A stretch of DNA of 47,143 nt from an uncultured Alphaproteobacteria bacterium (lineage in GTDB: Bacteria; Pseudomonadota; Alphaproteobacteria; Paracaedibacterales; CAITNM01): the NCBI GenBank assembly GCA_903874955.1, contig CAIQTY010000007.1, forward strand, positions 1 to 47,143, written 5' to 3'. Each line of letters begins with the position of its first letter. Position 1 is the first letter of the stretch. Below, in pieces: positions 30,895-38,028 of this stretch. Both the position numbers and the translations under genes were made by a program. Under the pieces are notes generated by a model that saw only the letters and a list, made by a program, of their open reading frames with translations, did no database searches and was not told the DNA's origin.

Positions 30895-31494
30895 GTGCGT
30901 CGTGTTTTAGATTCGGTTTCAAAAAAAGAGTTCCAGCAGAATAGTTATTTAACAGGTAAGTTACTTGTAGCAATGCCGTTCATGGCTGACAATAGGTTTG
31001 ATCATGCGGTGATTTATGTATGTGGTCATGATGAATATGGGGCGATTGGCCTTGTGATTAACAAGCCACTTAATTCGCTAGGCTTTAATGATTTGCTGAT
31101 GCAGCTTGATATTAATGTCTATCAAGGCAGTAGAACCGTGCAAATGCAAGCAGGAGGACCTGTTGAAGTTAGCCGCGGGTTTGTGTTGCATTCCACTGAT
31201 TATCACAGTGATTCAACCGTACGTGTGGGGGAAAATTTTTGTATAACCGCAACGCTTGATATATTGCGTATCCTTGCCCAAGGGCAAGGGCCAAGAAAAT
31301 TTCTTTTAGCCTTAGGCTATACTGGGTGGGGGTCAAACCAACTAGAGCAAGAAATCCATGACAACCTATGGATGGTTGTTGAACCTAGTGAAGAAATTGT
31401 CTTTAACGCTGCCCTTGATTTTCGCTGGAGAGCGTCGATGGCTTCTCTTGGAGTGGACCCTTTAACTTTAAGTCTGGATTCGGGGCACGCTTAA
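30895..31494 (+). CDS. YqgE/AlgH family protein (UPF0301)
   Basis: 199 residues. GTG start with ATGAGGAT upstream; nearby ATGs are out of frame. Conserved family features: LTGKLLVAMPFMADNRFDHAVIY.. at the start, GAIGLVINKPL, AGGPVE-RGFVLHS, LGYTGWGSNQLEQEI.. and the C-terminal GVDPLTLSLDSGHA. Molecular function is not well established. The 3' end overlaps the convergent Sel1-repeat gene by 92 bp; the family-typical ending GHA shows that this gene's frame is the conserved one there. Confidence 0.92.
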   Translation: MRRVLDSVSKKEFQQNSYLTGKLLVAMPFMADNRFDHAVIYVCGHDEYGAIGLVINKPLNSLGFNDLLMQLDINVYQGSRTVQMQAGGPVEVSRGFVLHSTDYHSDSTVRVGENFCITATLDILRILAQGQGPRKFLLALGYTGWGSNQLEQEIHDNLWMVVEPSEEIVFNAALDFRWRASMASLGVDPLTLSLDSGHA

Positions 31495-32080
31495 GGGAAC
31501 CTTTGTTTGGTTTTGTTGCAGGGTTATTGACAAGTTTACGGTAAATATCCCTGAGCTGATCAGGTTTTAACACGTTTCCTGCTTCATCGCGGTAGATCGC
31601 TGCATCTTGGGCCATTTCGTCGAGGCCTTCGTTCATGGTAGCAAGGCACAGATAATAGTAAGCAAGACTAGTATTTGGCTCGCCAGCATAACCTTTGAGC
31701 AAAATAACACCTGCATTAAACTGCGCCGCACCATCGCCTAAATTAGCGGCTTTTATATAGAGTTCCAGGGCTTTTTGTTTATCTTGTGCAACGCCATCCC
31801 CAGAATAATAACTATCAGCTAAGGCCTTTATCGCAGGGGCATAATGCATCTCAGCAGCCCGACTAAAATGTTCATTAGCAAGGTAAGGGTTGGTGCGCAC
31901 CCCTAAAAGCTCTTCAATACCTTTCATGTAGTGCCAAAGAGCCGTTCCAGGAAGCGGTTCATCGCACGCAGCGCAATCAGCAGTTTTTATAGAAACCTGA
32001 TTTGATTCAGCCTGAACAACACTAAAACAGCAAACTGAGGCAATAAGAAGCGCGGCAATATATCGGTATTTTTTGAACAT
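31403..32080 (-). CDS. Secreted Sel1-repeat protein
   Basis: 225 residues; GGAG six bases before the ATG. Signal peptide 1-24 (VQA-ES), then Sel1-like repeats: NEHFSRAAEMHYAPAIKALA, DSYYSGDGVAQDKQKALELY, KAANLGDGAAQFNAGVILLK. Sel1 repeats are TPR-like protein-binding units. The last 30 or so residues are hydrophilic, Lys/Pro-rich and antisense to yqgE, so that tail is probably a late extension. It starts 12 bp after cvpA, so it is last in a prmC-cvpA-sel1 unit. Confidence 0.85.
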   Translation of the reverse strand: MFKKYRYIAALLIASVCCFSVVQAESNQVSIKTADCAACDEPLPGTALWHYMKGIEELLGVRTNPYLANEHFSRAAEMHYAPAIKALADSYYSGDGVAQDKQKALELYIKAANLGDGAAQFNAGVILLKGYAGEPNTSLAYYYLCLATMNEGLDEMAQDAAIYRDEAGNVLKPDQLRDIYRKLVNNPATKPNKGSLKRAPNPDLKLKGPLQEKPSTLSSENQGQR

Positions 32081-32092
32081 AGGTGTCTCCGT

Positions 32093-32851
32093 TTACTCAG
32101 TATTGGCTTGATCTAACAATCGATCGAGTTCAATATCCTGCTTTTTGGTATTAATTTTCTTATTGGATTTAAGTTCTGTTTGATCTTTAGGTTTCAAATT
32201 TGATAGTTCCTCTGCAGAAACAGGCTTTTGCGCTGCCCTATCGATAGCAGCTTGGACAACGGGAGCAACCTGTACACCGATGGTCGCGGCAATTTGCCCT
32301 GCTTGTTTGATATCTTCAATCGATGGGGGTTTGCGTTCGCTGAGGCGTTTTTCTTGCAACGACTTAATCCAATTTTGAGTCTGCCCTGGTAAGATCATGT
32401 AAAAGGTATCACTCCCTTTGTACATAAAATTTACAAAACGACTATGTTTAATCATATCCGGATGATCAGGACGCAGCCACATACAACTAATGACTAATTC
32501 AAATATAAAAAGTAAGGCGCAGCCTCGGAGCAAGCCATAGGCAACCCCAAGCGAGCGATCAACCCCGCTGAGAGCACTTTGACGAACCCTTGAGGTTAAA
32601 AAATGACTGACCAAAGTCAGCACCACTAAAAAAATAATAAAAATCGCAAACATGGTAACACCATCGGCCAACATCGGATTGGTAATTTGCATGCGCGCAA
32701 TATGCTGGGTTAAGGGAAATAAAACATAGGACATCGAAACAGCACCAACCCAAGAAAGCAGGCTAAGGATTTCTTTGGTAATGCCGCGCATCACACCCAT
32801 AAGGGCGGAAAGCGCTAAGATACCTAAAAAAACTGCGTCAAATTTATTCAT
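32093..32851 (-). CDS. cvpA: CvpA family inner-membrane protein
   Basis: 252 residues. The first about 165 residues are the CvpA domain with four membrane segments, including DAVFLGILALSALMGVMRGI and SGVDRSLGVAYGLLRGC, the family's best-conserved loop. The C-terminal 90 residues are charged and probably disordered. CvpA proteins are linked to envelope integrity and, in enterics, colicin V production. It follows prmC by 18 bp. Confidence 0.9.
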   Translation of the reverse strand: MNKFDAVFLGILALSALMGVMRGITKEILSLLSWVGAVSMSYVLFPLTQHIARMQITNPMLADGVTMFAIFIIFLVVLTLVSHFLTSRVRQSALSGVDRSLGVAYGLLRGCALLFIFELVISCMWLRPDHPDMIKHSRFVNFMYKGSDTFYMILPGQTQNWIKSLQEKRLSERKPPSIEDIKQAGQIAATIGVQVAPVVQAAIDRAAQKPVSAEELSNLKPKDQTELKSNKKINTKKQDIELDRLLDQANTE

Positions 32852-32869
32852 AAACCTAAAATGTAACGG

Positions 32870-33673
32870 CTACGAGTTGCATAAGTTATAGCATAGCACA
32901 CGCGTGATGCCAGACAGATCTTTCAAAGCGTGTTCTTGGCACAAGCCAGCCGCTAATGCGATGTTTTGAACACACAATTCTTGACCCTTTCCAATTTCTA
33001 AAAAAAGTTTACCCGAAGGTTTTAAAAAAGTTTTTATATCAGGAATGATATGCTGATACGCTTCAAGCCCTGTTTCCCCTGAAAATAAGGCCAAATTCGG
33101 GTCATGCAAGGTTGAAATATCAAGGTATTCTGAGCTGCTAATATAGGGAGGGTTACTGATGATAATATCAAATTGCCCTTTAAGAGCTTTTAACCAATTA
33201 CCTTGCACAAGTGCTGATCGATCGGTAAGTCCAAGATTTTCTTGATTTTTTTTAGCTACCATTAGGGCATCAAAGCTAAAATCCACCCCTACCCCAAAGC
33301 TCTTGGGGCGTTCGCATAATAAGGTAAATAAAAGGCAGCCAGTTCCCAAGCCTAAATCCAATATCTGATAAGGTTGATCCTTAGGAAAAGACTGTAACAC
33401 AGCATCTATTAAGGTTTCAGAATCTGGCCGAGGATCAAGAGTAAACTCATTGGTAAAAAATGGCCTACTATAAAATTCCTTATAGCCCAGTATTTTGGCA
33501 AGAGGTTCACCGCTTGCACGACGATTCACCAAATCATCTAATTCTTGGGTTTGCGAATCTGTAAATTCAAGGGTGGGCAAATTCATAAAAACCCACTCAG
33601 GCGATTGCCCTAAAACCTTAGCAACTAAAAGTCTATATTCATAAAATTGTATATTTTTTTGTTGCGTAACCAA
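32870..33673 (-). CDS. prmC: Release factor glutamine methyltransferase PrmC
   Basis: 267 residues. SAM-binding motif ILDLGLGTGCLL and catalytic IIISNPPYI (NPPY binds the target glutamine), plus a PrmC N-terminal helical domain with RRASGEPLAKILGYKEFY. It methylates the GGQ glutamine of RF1/RF2. prfA, its usual neighbour, is not next to it. It heads a minus-strand unit with cvpA and the Sel1 gene, and diverges from secB. Confidence 0.94.
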   Translation of the reverse strand: MVTQQKNIQFYEYRLLVAKVLGQSPEWVFMNLPTLEFTDSQTQELDDLVNRRASGEPLAKILGYKEFYSRPFFTNEFTLDPRPDSETLIDAVLQSFPKDQPYQILDLGLGTGCLLFTLLCERPKSFGVGVDFSFDALMVAKKNQENLGLTDRSALVQGNWLKALKGQFDIIISNPPYISSSEYLDISTLHDPNLALFSGETGLEAYQHIIPDIKTFLKPSGKLFLEIGKGQELCVQNIALAAGLCQEHALKDLSGITRVLCYNLCNS

Positions 33674-33759
33674 AACTATATTTCACTAAAATTTCCTTGC
33701 GAATTTTAGCCACATTGGCGATACTCAGGCTATCACTTTATTAATTATGATGTTTAATT

Positions 33760-34239
33760 ATGTCTGAAATCCGTGCACAACTAGAACCATCCTATAATAT
33801 TTTAGCTCAGGGAATTCGTGATTTATCATTCGAAAATCATCTTGGTTTTGGCGTTGTTTTAGAAGAGCAACCCGAAATTGATATTGACATTCAAGCGAAT
33901 GGCAAAAAAATCGACGACGAAACCTATGAGGTCGTGCTCATGATCAACGTTGAAGCAAAACAAGAGGAAAAAACTCTTTTCATCGCAGAGCTTGAGTACA
34001 TGGGCCTATGCCAAGTCAGGCACGTGCCTGAAGAAGTCATGCCAAGTTTGCTGATGATTCAAACGCCATCTCTACTGTTTCCTTTCGCACGCCAAATTAT
34101 CGCTGATGTCACCAGCAATGCAGGATTTCCTCCATTGTTCTTACAACCAGTTGATTTTGCAGCACTTTTCCATAGCCAAGCACAAGAAGGCGAAACTCAA
34201 ACAATCGACGAAAATACGGGCGTTGCAGGAACTGCATAA
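33760..34239 (+). CDS. secB: Protein-export chaperone SecB
   Basis: 159 residues, normal length, with family features YIKDLSFENP-like IRDLSFENH, LMINVEAKQEEKTLFIAELEY, PSLLFPFARQIIADVTSNAGFPPLFLQPVDF. SecB keeps preproteins unfolded in the cytoplasm and hands them to SecA. In a genome so rich in signal-peptide proteins this export factor is expected to matter. An RHH gene begins 3 bp after its stop. Confidence 0.95.
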   Translation: MSEIRAQLEPSYNILAQGIRDLSFENHLGFGVVLEEQPEIDIDIQANGKKIDDETYEVVLMINVEAKQEEKTLFIAELEYMGLCQVRHVPEEVMPSLLMIQTPSLLFPFARQIIADVTSNAGFPPLFLQPVDFAALFHSQAQEGETQTIDENTGVAGTA

Positions 34240-34242
34240 CCT

Positions 34243-34455
34243 ATGATTAAACGCTCGGTAGTAGTCCAAGGACATGCTACCAGCGTCCGCTTGGAACCTG
34301 AATTTTGGCAATTCATTGATTCCTACTGCCTAGCCCACGATACGTCCCTCAGTAAGCTCATCATCACTATCGAAAAACAACAAAAAGAACCGGGTAACCT
34401 CGCCAGCCAGCTGCGCATATTTTGCCTAAAGCAAGCAATGCGGGAGGAAGGTTAA
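34243..34455 (+). CDS. Ribbon-helix-helix domain protein (RHH_4 type)
   Basis: 70 residues. The pattern IKRSVVVQGHATSVRLEPEFW..IDSYCLAHDTSLSKLI matches the small RHH_4 family common in Alphaproteobacteria, with a beta strand then two helices. Likely DNA-binding, target unknown. It starts 3 bp after secB, so it is almost certainly co-transcribed. Confidence 0.88.
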   Translation: MIKRSVVVQGHATSVRLEPEFWQFIDSYCLAHDTSLSKLIITIEKQQKEPGNLASQLRIFCLKQAMREEG

Positions 34456-34485
34456 GGGGCGAGGCAATTTAAGCAAAATCAATTC

Positions 34486-34704
34486 CTGGGTCCTAGGTTC
34501 AAGACCTAGGAAAACTCATGGGTTTGCCCAGTCTAGTCCCGCTGACTTGATCCGCGGGTCCAGTAACTAAGACCATTTATCTGGAATTTTTAGAAATTAG
34601 CATAAGAAGACTAATAAATTTATGGTTTCCATTATACCATGATCATGGGGACAGATTGGCCCTATAAACCCTCAGCTACGATGCGATAAAATTCGTCATG
34701 TTTT
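34486..34704 (+). repeat. Dispersed intergenic repeat, full-length copy
   Basis: Matches 3142-3361 throughout. Hairpin 1 is perfect here (CCTAGGT-TCAAG-ACCTAGG, 34492-34510), hairpin 2 is CCCGC/GCGGG, hairpin 3 ATTAG/CTAAT. A 12 bp palindrome, CCATGATCATGG (34637-34648), is specific to this copy. It fills most of the 374 bp between the RHH gene and the LRR protein gene; the remaining 125 bp is AT-rich leader. Confidence 0.88.
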
Positions 34705-34829
34705 ATTATTTCAAAACAGACAAATAATTTAAACTATCAAATAAAATATCTTCCTTCAGGTGAACTTTTTATTGAAAAAAATTATAATGCTGTATTTTTA
34801 TTTTTTAAACAATATAAAAAGGAAAATTC

Positions 34830-36212
34830 GTGATCAGTAAAAATTTAAATCCTTCTGTTTGGATAGGTGTAGTAAGAAGCCTATGTATTATTAGCCTTGG
34901 GGGGGCCTTTGCCCTGTATAGTTCGGAGGAATATCTTACAAAAAGTTCTTCAAGTGCATCATCCAGCCCAGCACCTGCTGCACGTTCATCTAGTAGTAAT
35001 GCAGTCACAAATCCATTAGGGTCAACTATCGCAGAATATTCAAGTCCAGCAGATAACGCTAATTTAAGCCGAGCCAATGTTGTCGATTTGCCATTCGGAG
35101 ATAGGATTGATGAAATCGCGTTCCAGCAATCGATCGTGGGTTCTATTGTGAACGATCAACCTATTCCTAATGAAATCTATGAGAGGTTGAATAGAATAAA
35201 CTCAGCTCAAAAAGAGGTGATTGTTAGCGCAATCGTTGCGAAAATTCTAAATCAAAGCCAAGGAATTTTCCGTTTCGTTAATCCCTTTCCCGCTTTTTTA
35301 GAAAGGTATTTCAGGCAGGTTAGAACCGATGAATTAGCAGGGCTATCTAAAGAAAGCAGCGTTCATCCTACCGCAATTTTACATATGAAAACCTGCGGAA
35401 CTTATTGGGTAAGCAGAGATAAAAAAGATGACGTAAATGCTTTGGTGGTTTGTTTTGCACTTTCTTATATTACTTTAAACGATGCCCTCAACTTACCAGC
35501 TGCTGCTGTGCCTAACCATGTCATTGCAACTGAAAATCAGATTAATAACAGAACTAATTGTGCAACGATAAAAAGTTTCTTTCAAAAGCACCCAGAATGT
35601 GAATTGATAGCAGATTTTGGTTCTAAAGATAAAGCCAAAGCATTTGAGTATTTTGATTGTGAAGAAAATTTTATATATATTCGAAAGCTTTCTGTTGTGG
35701 GAAGAAATCTTAGAGCCATAGGGAATGGGTTCTGTTTTGACTATGTAAACCTGATTTCGATTCTTATTCCTAATACAGTTCAATCTATTGAAGGGGGTTT
35801 CTGCAGGGGTTGCAAAAACTTACCTTCGTTGACACTTCCTGATTCAGTTAGGGAGATTGGAGAAAGTTTTTGCTCGTATACTAATCTTATCTCGCTCAAA
35901 CTTTCTAATAATCTGGTATGCTTTGGAGATTGGTTTTGCCACAGATGTAATAGCCTGCCCACGGTTAGTTTTCCGTATACTCTTAGACAAGTAGGATTTG
36001 CCCCTTTAGAGAACTGCGATAAGCTAACATCGATTGTAGTGCCAAGAAAGTTCCTTAATGAGTTTTTAATAAAATTTGTTGTGGTTGAAGAATTTTCTCC
36101 TCAAAGCTCTTCATCAATCTCAAGGCTAGCCTCCTCTTCAAGTTCCTCAAGTGCGAATGGTTTAGTAATGGCTCGAAAAATTAATACTGCGTCACTCAAC
36201 GTAAATCAATGA
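34830..36212 (+). CDS. Secreted BspA-type leucine-rich-repeat protein
   Basis: 460 residues. GTG start with AAAAAGGAAAA upstream. The N-terminus is a hydrophobic signal or anchor (about 12-30, FALYSSEE) followed by a Ser/Ala/Pro-rich linker (35-60). Residues about 285-385 are LRR_5-type repeats: LRAIGNGFCFDYVNLISILI, VQSIEGGFCRGCKNLPSLTL, VREIGESFCSYTNLISLKL, CFGDWFCHRCNSLPTVSF. Such repeats bind proteins and are common in surface proteins of host-associated microbes. The tail is again Ser-rich. The central region (60-280) is unrecognised. Confidence 0.85.
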   Translation: MISKNLNPSVWIGVVRSLCIISLGGAFALYSSEEYLTKSSSSASSSPAPAARSSSSNAVTNPLGSTIAEYSSPADNANLSRANVVDLPFGDRIDEIAFQQSIVGSIVNDQPIPNEIYERLNRINSAQKEVIVSAIVAKILNQSQGIFRFVNPFPAFLERYFRQVRTDELAGLSKESSVHPTAILHMKTCGTYWVSRDKKDDVNALVVCFALSYITLNDALNLPAAAVPNHVIATENQINNRTNCATIKSFFQKHPECELIADFGSKDKAKAFEYFDCEENFIYIRKLSVVGRNLRAIGNGFCFDYVNLISILIPNTVQSIEGGFCRGCKNLPSLTLPDSVREIGESFCSYTNLISLKLSNNLVCFGDWFCHRCNSLPTVSFPYTLRQVGFAPLENCDKLTSIVVPRKFLNEFLIKFVVVEEFSPQSSSSISRLASSSSSSSANGLVMARKINTASLNVNQ

Positions 36213-36228
36213 AGCAATAGCTAACATT

Positions 36229-36258
36229 TACTTGGTTCATTTCTGTTTAGACCAAGTA
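36229..36258. terminator. Possible bidirectional terminator
   Basis: TACTTGGT (36229-36236) and ACCAAGTA (36251-36258) form an 8 bp perfect stem with a 14 nt loop between convergent genes. There is no good T-run on either side. Confidence 0.35.
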
Positions 36259-36267
36259 TATAACCAA

Positions 36268-36900
36268 CTACATCCCTTGCCTAAACTGATTAACAAATTC
36301 CGCCAAACCAATTTGGCGCTTGCGTCTAGCTCTTTCGGCGTTGAGGATCGAGCCGACCTGGCTGAGGCTTTTGGAAAAATCTTCATTCACAATAACATAA
36401 TGATACTCTGGCCAATGGCTAATTTCTGAGGCAGCTTCGTTCATTCTTTTAGCGATAGTTTCATCATCATCAAGCCCCCTAAGTTTTAAACGCTCATTCA
36501 AAATTTCAAGGCTGGGAGGTAGGATAAAAACCGTGACCAAATCATTAGGCGCTAATTGGGCAATTTGCTGGGTGCCTTGCCAATCGATGTCAAAAATAAC
36601 ATCAAAGCCCTGCTCTAACTGCTCAAAAACAAATTCCTTCGGGGTACCGTAATGGTAGCAAAACACTTCTGCGTGTTCTAACAACTCTGCATTATCGCGC
36701 ATTTCTTTAAATTGATCTTCGCCGATAAAAAAGTAATCTTTGCCGTGCTCTTCAGTGGAACGTTTAGGGCGCGTCGTAACCGAAACGGAATTTTTCAAAT
36801 GGCTTTCTTTTTCAAGCAAAGCCCTTGCGATTGATGTTTTTCCAGCACCTGATGGAGAGGACAATACCAACATGAGTCCCCTTCTTTTGATGTTCATCAT
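36268..36900 (-). CDS. gmk: Guanylate kinase
   Basis: 210 residues, normal length. P-loop SSPSGAGKTS (about 14-23), GMP-binding TTRPKRSTEEHGKDYFFI, and FDIDWQGTQQI. Converts GMP plus ATP to GDP plus ADP. It starts inside the end of mltG (ATGA, 4 bp overlap), so it is co-transcribed with it. Confidence 0.95.
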   Translation of the reverse strand: MMNIKRRGLMLVLSSPSGAGKTSIARALLEKESHLKNSVSVTTRPKRSTEEHGKDYFFIGEDQFKEMRDNAELLEHAEVFCYHYGTPKEFVFEQLEQGFDVIFDIDWQGTQQIAQLAPNDLVTVFILPPSLEILNERLKLRGLDDDETIAKRMNEAASEISHWPEYHYVIVNEDFSKSLSQVGSILNAERARRKRQIGLAEFVNQFRQGM

Positions 36901-37871
36901 TTTTCCTTTTTTTTCTTCTCTGTCGCTCTCCAGGTGCGAACATGGTGATTGTGGGTCTTAAGGTCGGAACTAAATTCGTGCCCCCCGCTGCCATTGGCAA
37001 CAAAGTACAAATAAGAAGTTTTAGCGGGTTTTAGCACAGCCATAATACTGGCCTGTCCTGGGCAGGCAATTGGTGTGGGCGGCAAGCCTTTTTGCAGGTA
37101 AGTATTATAAGGAGATTCTGTTGCCAGATCGGTTTTAAAAATCGGCCGGTAAAAAGATGTTTGTCCTTTTGTAACTGCATAAATAACCGTCGGATCTGCT
37201 TGCAAGGGCATACCGATTTTTAGCCGGTTTAGATAGACTGATGCAACAACATTTCGCTCTTGAGGCAGTGCCGTTTCTTTTTCAACAATGGAGGCAAGGG
37301 TGAGTACCTCAGTCCAATTTTTGCAAAAACTTTGGTTTTTATGCTCCTGCCAGACAGATTGTCTGAGTTTTTGCATCGCTTTGGCCATACGTTCGATAAG
37401 GTCCTGGCGGGTGTCGCCCCAGTAATAATCGTAGGTTTCAGGAAGGAGCGTTCCTTCTTGAGGAAGTATTTCGATAGTTCCGGTTAAAAGAGAGGTGTCC
37501 TCTAGTTTTTTGGAAATTTCTTGAACCGTAAGCCCCTCAGGAATGGTTAAGTAGTGAACAACCACATCGCCACTTATGATTTTTTGAAGCAGCTGCAAAA
37601 GGTTAGTTTGCGGCTCGATTTCGTATTCTCCATGTTTAAGGGATTGTTTTTTGACTTTAAAAAACGCAACTGCTGATAAAAAAGTCAGCCCATAGGGAAT
37701 GAGCTTTTTTTCCTTAAGCATATTTACAATAGAAAGTGTTGAGTCGCCTTTTTCAATAAAGATTGTGGTTTTTTCGCTTAGCTTAAGCGGCCGAGTCAGC
37801 CCCCCAGGTGCATAAAAAATAAAACCAATAACGATAGAAAATGATAAAATGAGATATATGATTCGGCGCAT
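36897..37871 (-). CDS. mltG: Endolytic murein transglycosylase MltG
   Basis: 324 residues from the ATG at 37871; an in-frame TTG at 37883 is only 1 bp after the tRNA. One N-terminal membrane segment (MRRIIYLILSFSIVIGFIFY), a LysM-like region, then the YceG/MltG domain with catalytic Glu in LASIVEKETALPQER and the conserved GMPLQADPTVIYA..YNTYLQKGLPPTPI. It cleaves nascent peptidoglycan glycan strands, so the cell keeps a wall. tRNA-Val lies directly upstream on the same strand and gmk overlaps downstream. Confidence 0.94.
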   Translation of the reverse strand: MRRIIYLILSFSIVIGFIFYAPGGLTRPLKLSEKTTIFIEKGDSTLSIVNMLKEKKLIPYGLTFLSAVAFFKVKKQSLKHGEYEIEPQTNLLQLLQKIISGDVVVHYLTIPEGLTVQEISKKLEDTSLLTGTIEILPQEGTLLPETYDYYWGDTRQDLIERMAKAMQKLRQSVWQEHKNQSFCKNWTEVLTLASIVEKETALPQERNVVASVYLNRLKIGMPLQADPTVIYAVTKGQTSFYRPIFKTDLATESPYNTYLQKGLPPTPIACPGQASIMAVLKPAKTSYLYFVANGSGGHEFSSDLKTHNHHVRTWRATEKKKKEK

Positions 37872-37884
37872 GCTTTCAACCAAA

Positions 37885-37959
37885 TGGTGGTCGCAATAGG
37901 GATTGAACCTATGACCCCTACAATGTCAATGTAGTGCTCTACCGCTGAGCTATGCGACC
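37885..37959 (-). tRNA. tRNA-Val (anticodon GAC)
   Basis: 75 nt including an encoded CCA. Acceptor stem GGTCGCA/TGCGACC, D-arm GCTCAGCGGTAGAGC, anticodon stem CTACA/TGTAG around TTGACAT (anticodon GAC), T-arm with GGTTCAATCC. GAC decodes valine GUC/GUU. The CCA end is 13 nt before the mltG ATG. Confidence 0.96.
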
Positions 37960-38028
37960 AGTTGTACTGTTTATAGCATTACATATATTTTGGCGCAATG
38001 GCAGCGTTCGCAAAATAAATTTGAGACA

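Noticed and set aside
30782..30973. 63-codon minus-strand frame between rnd and yqgE
   Set aside because: It lies across the rnd-yqgE promoter region and the yqgE start, with no start signal or family resemblance.
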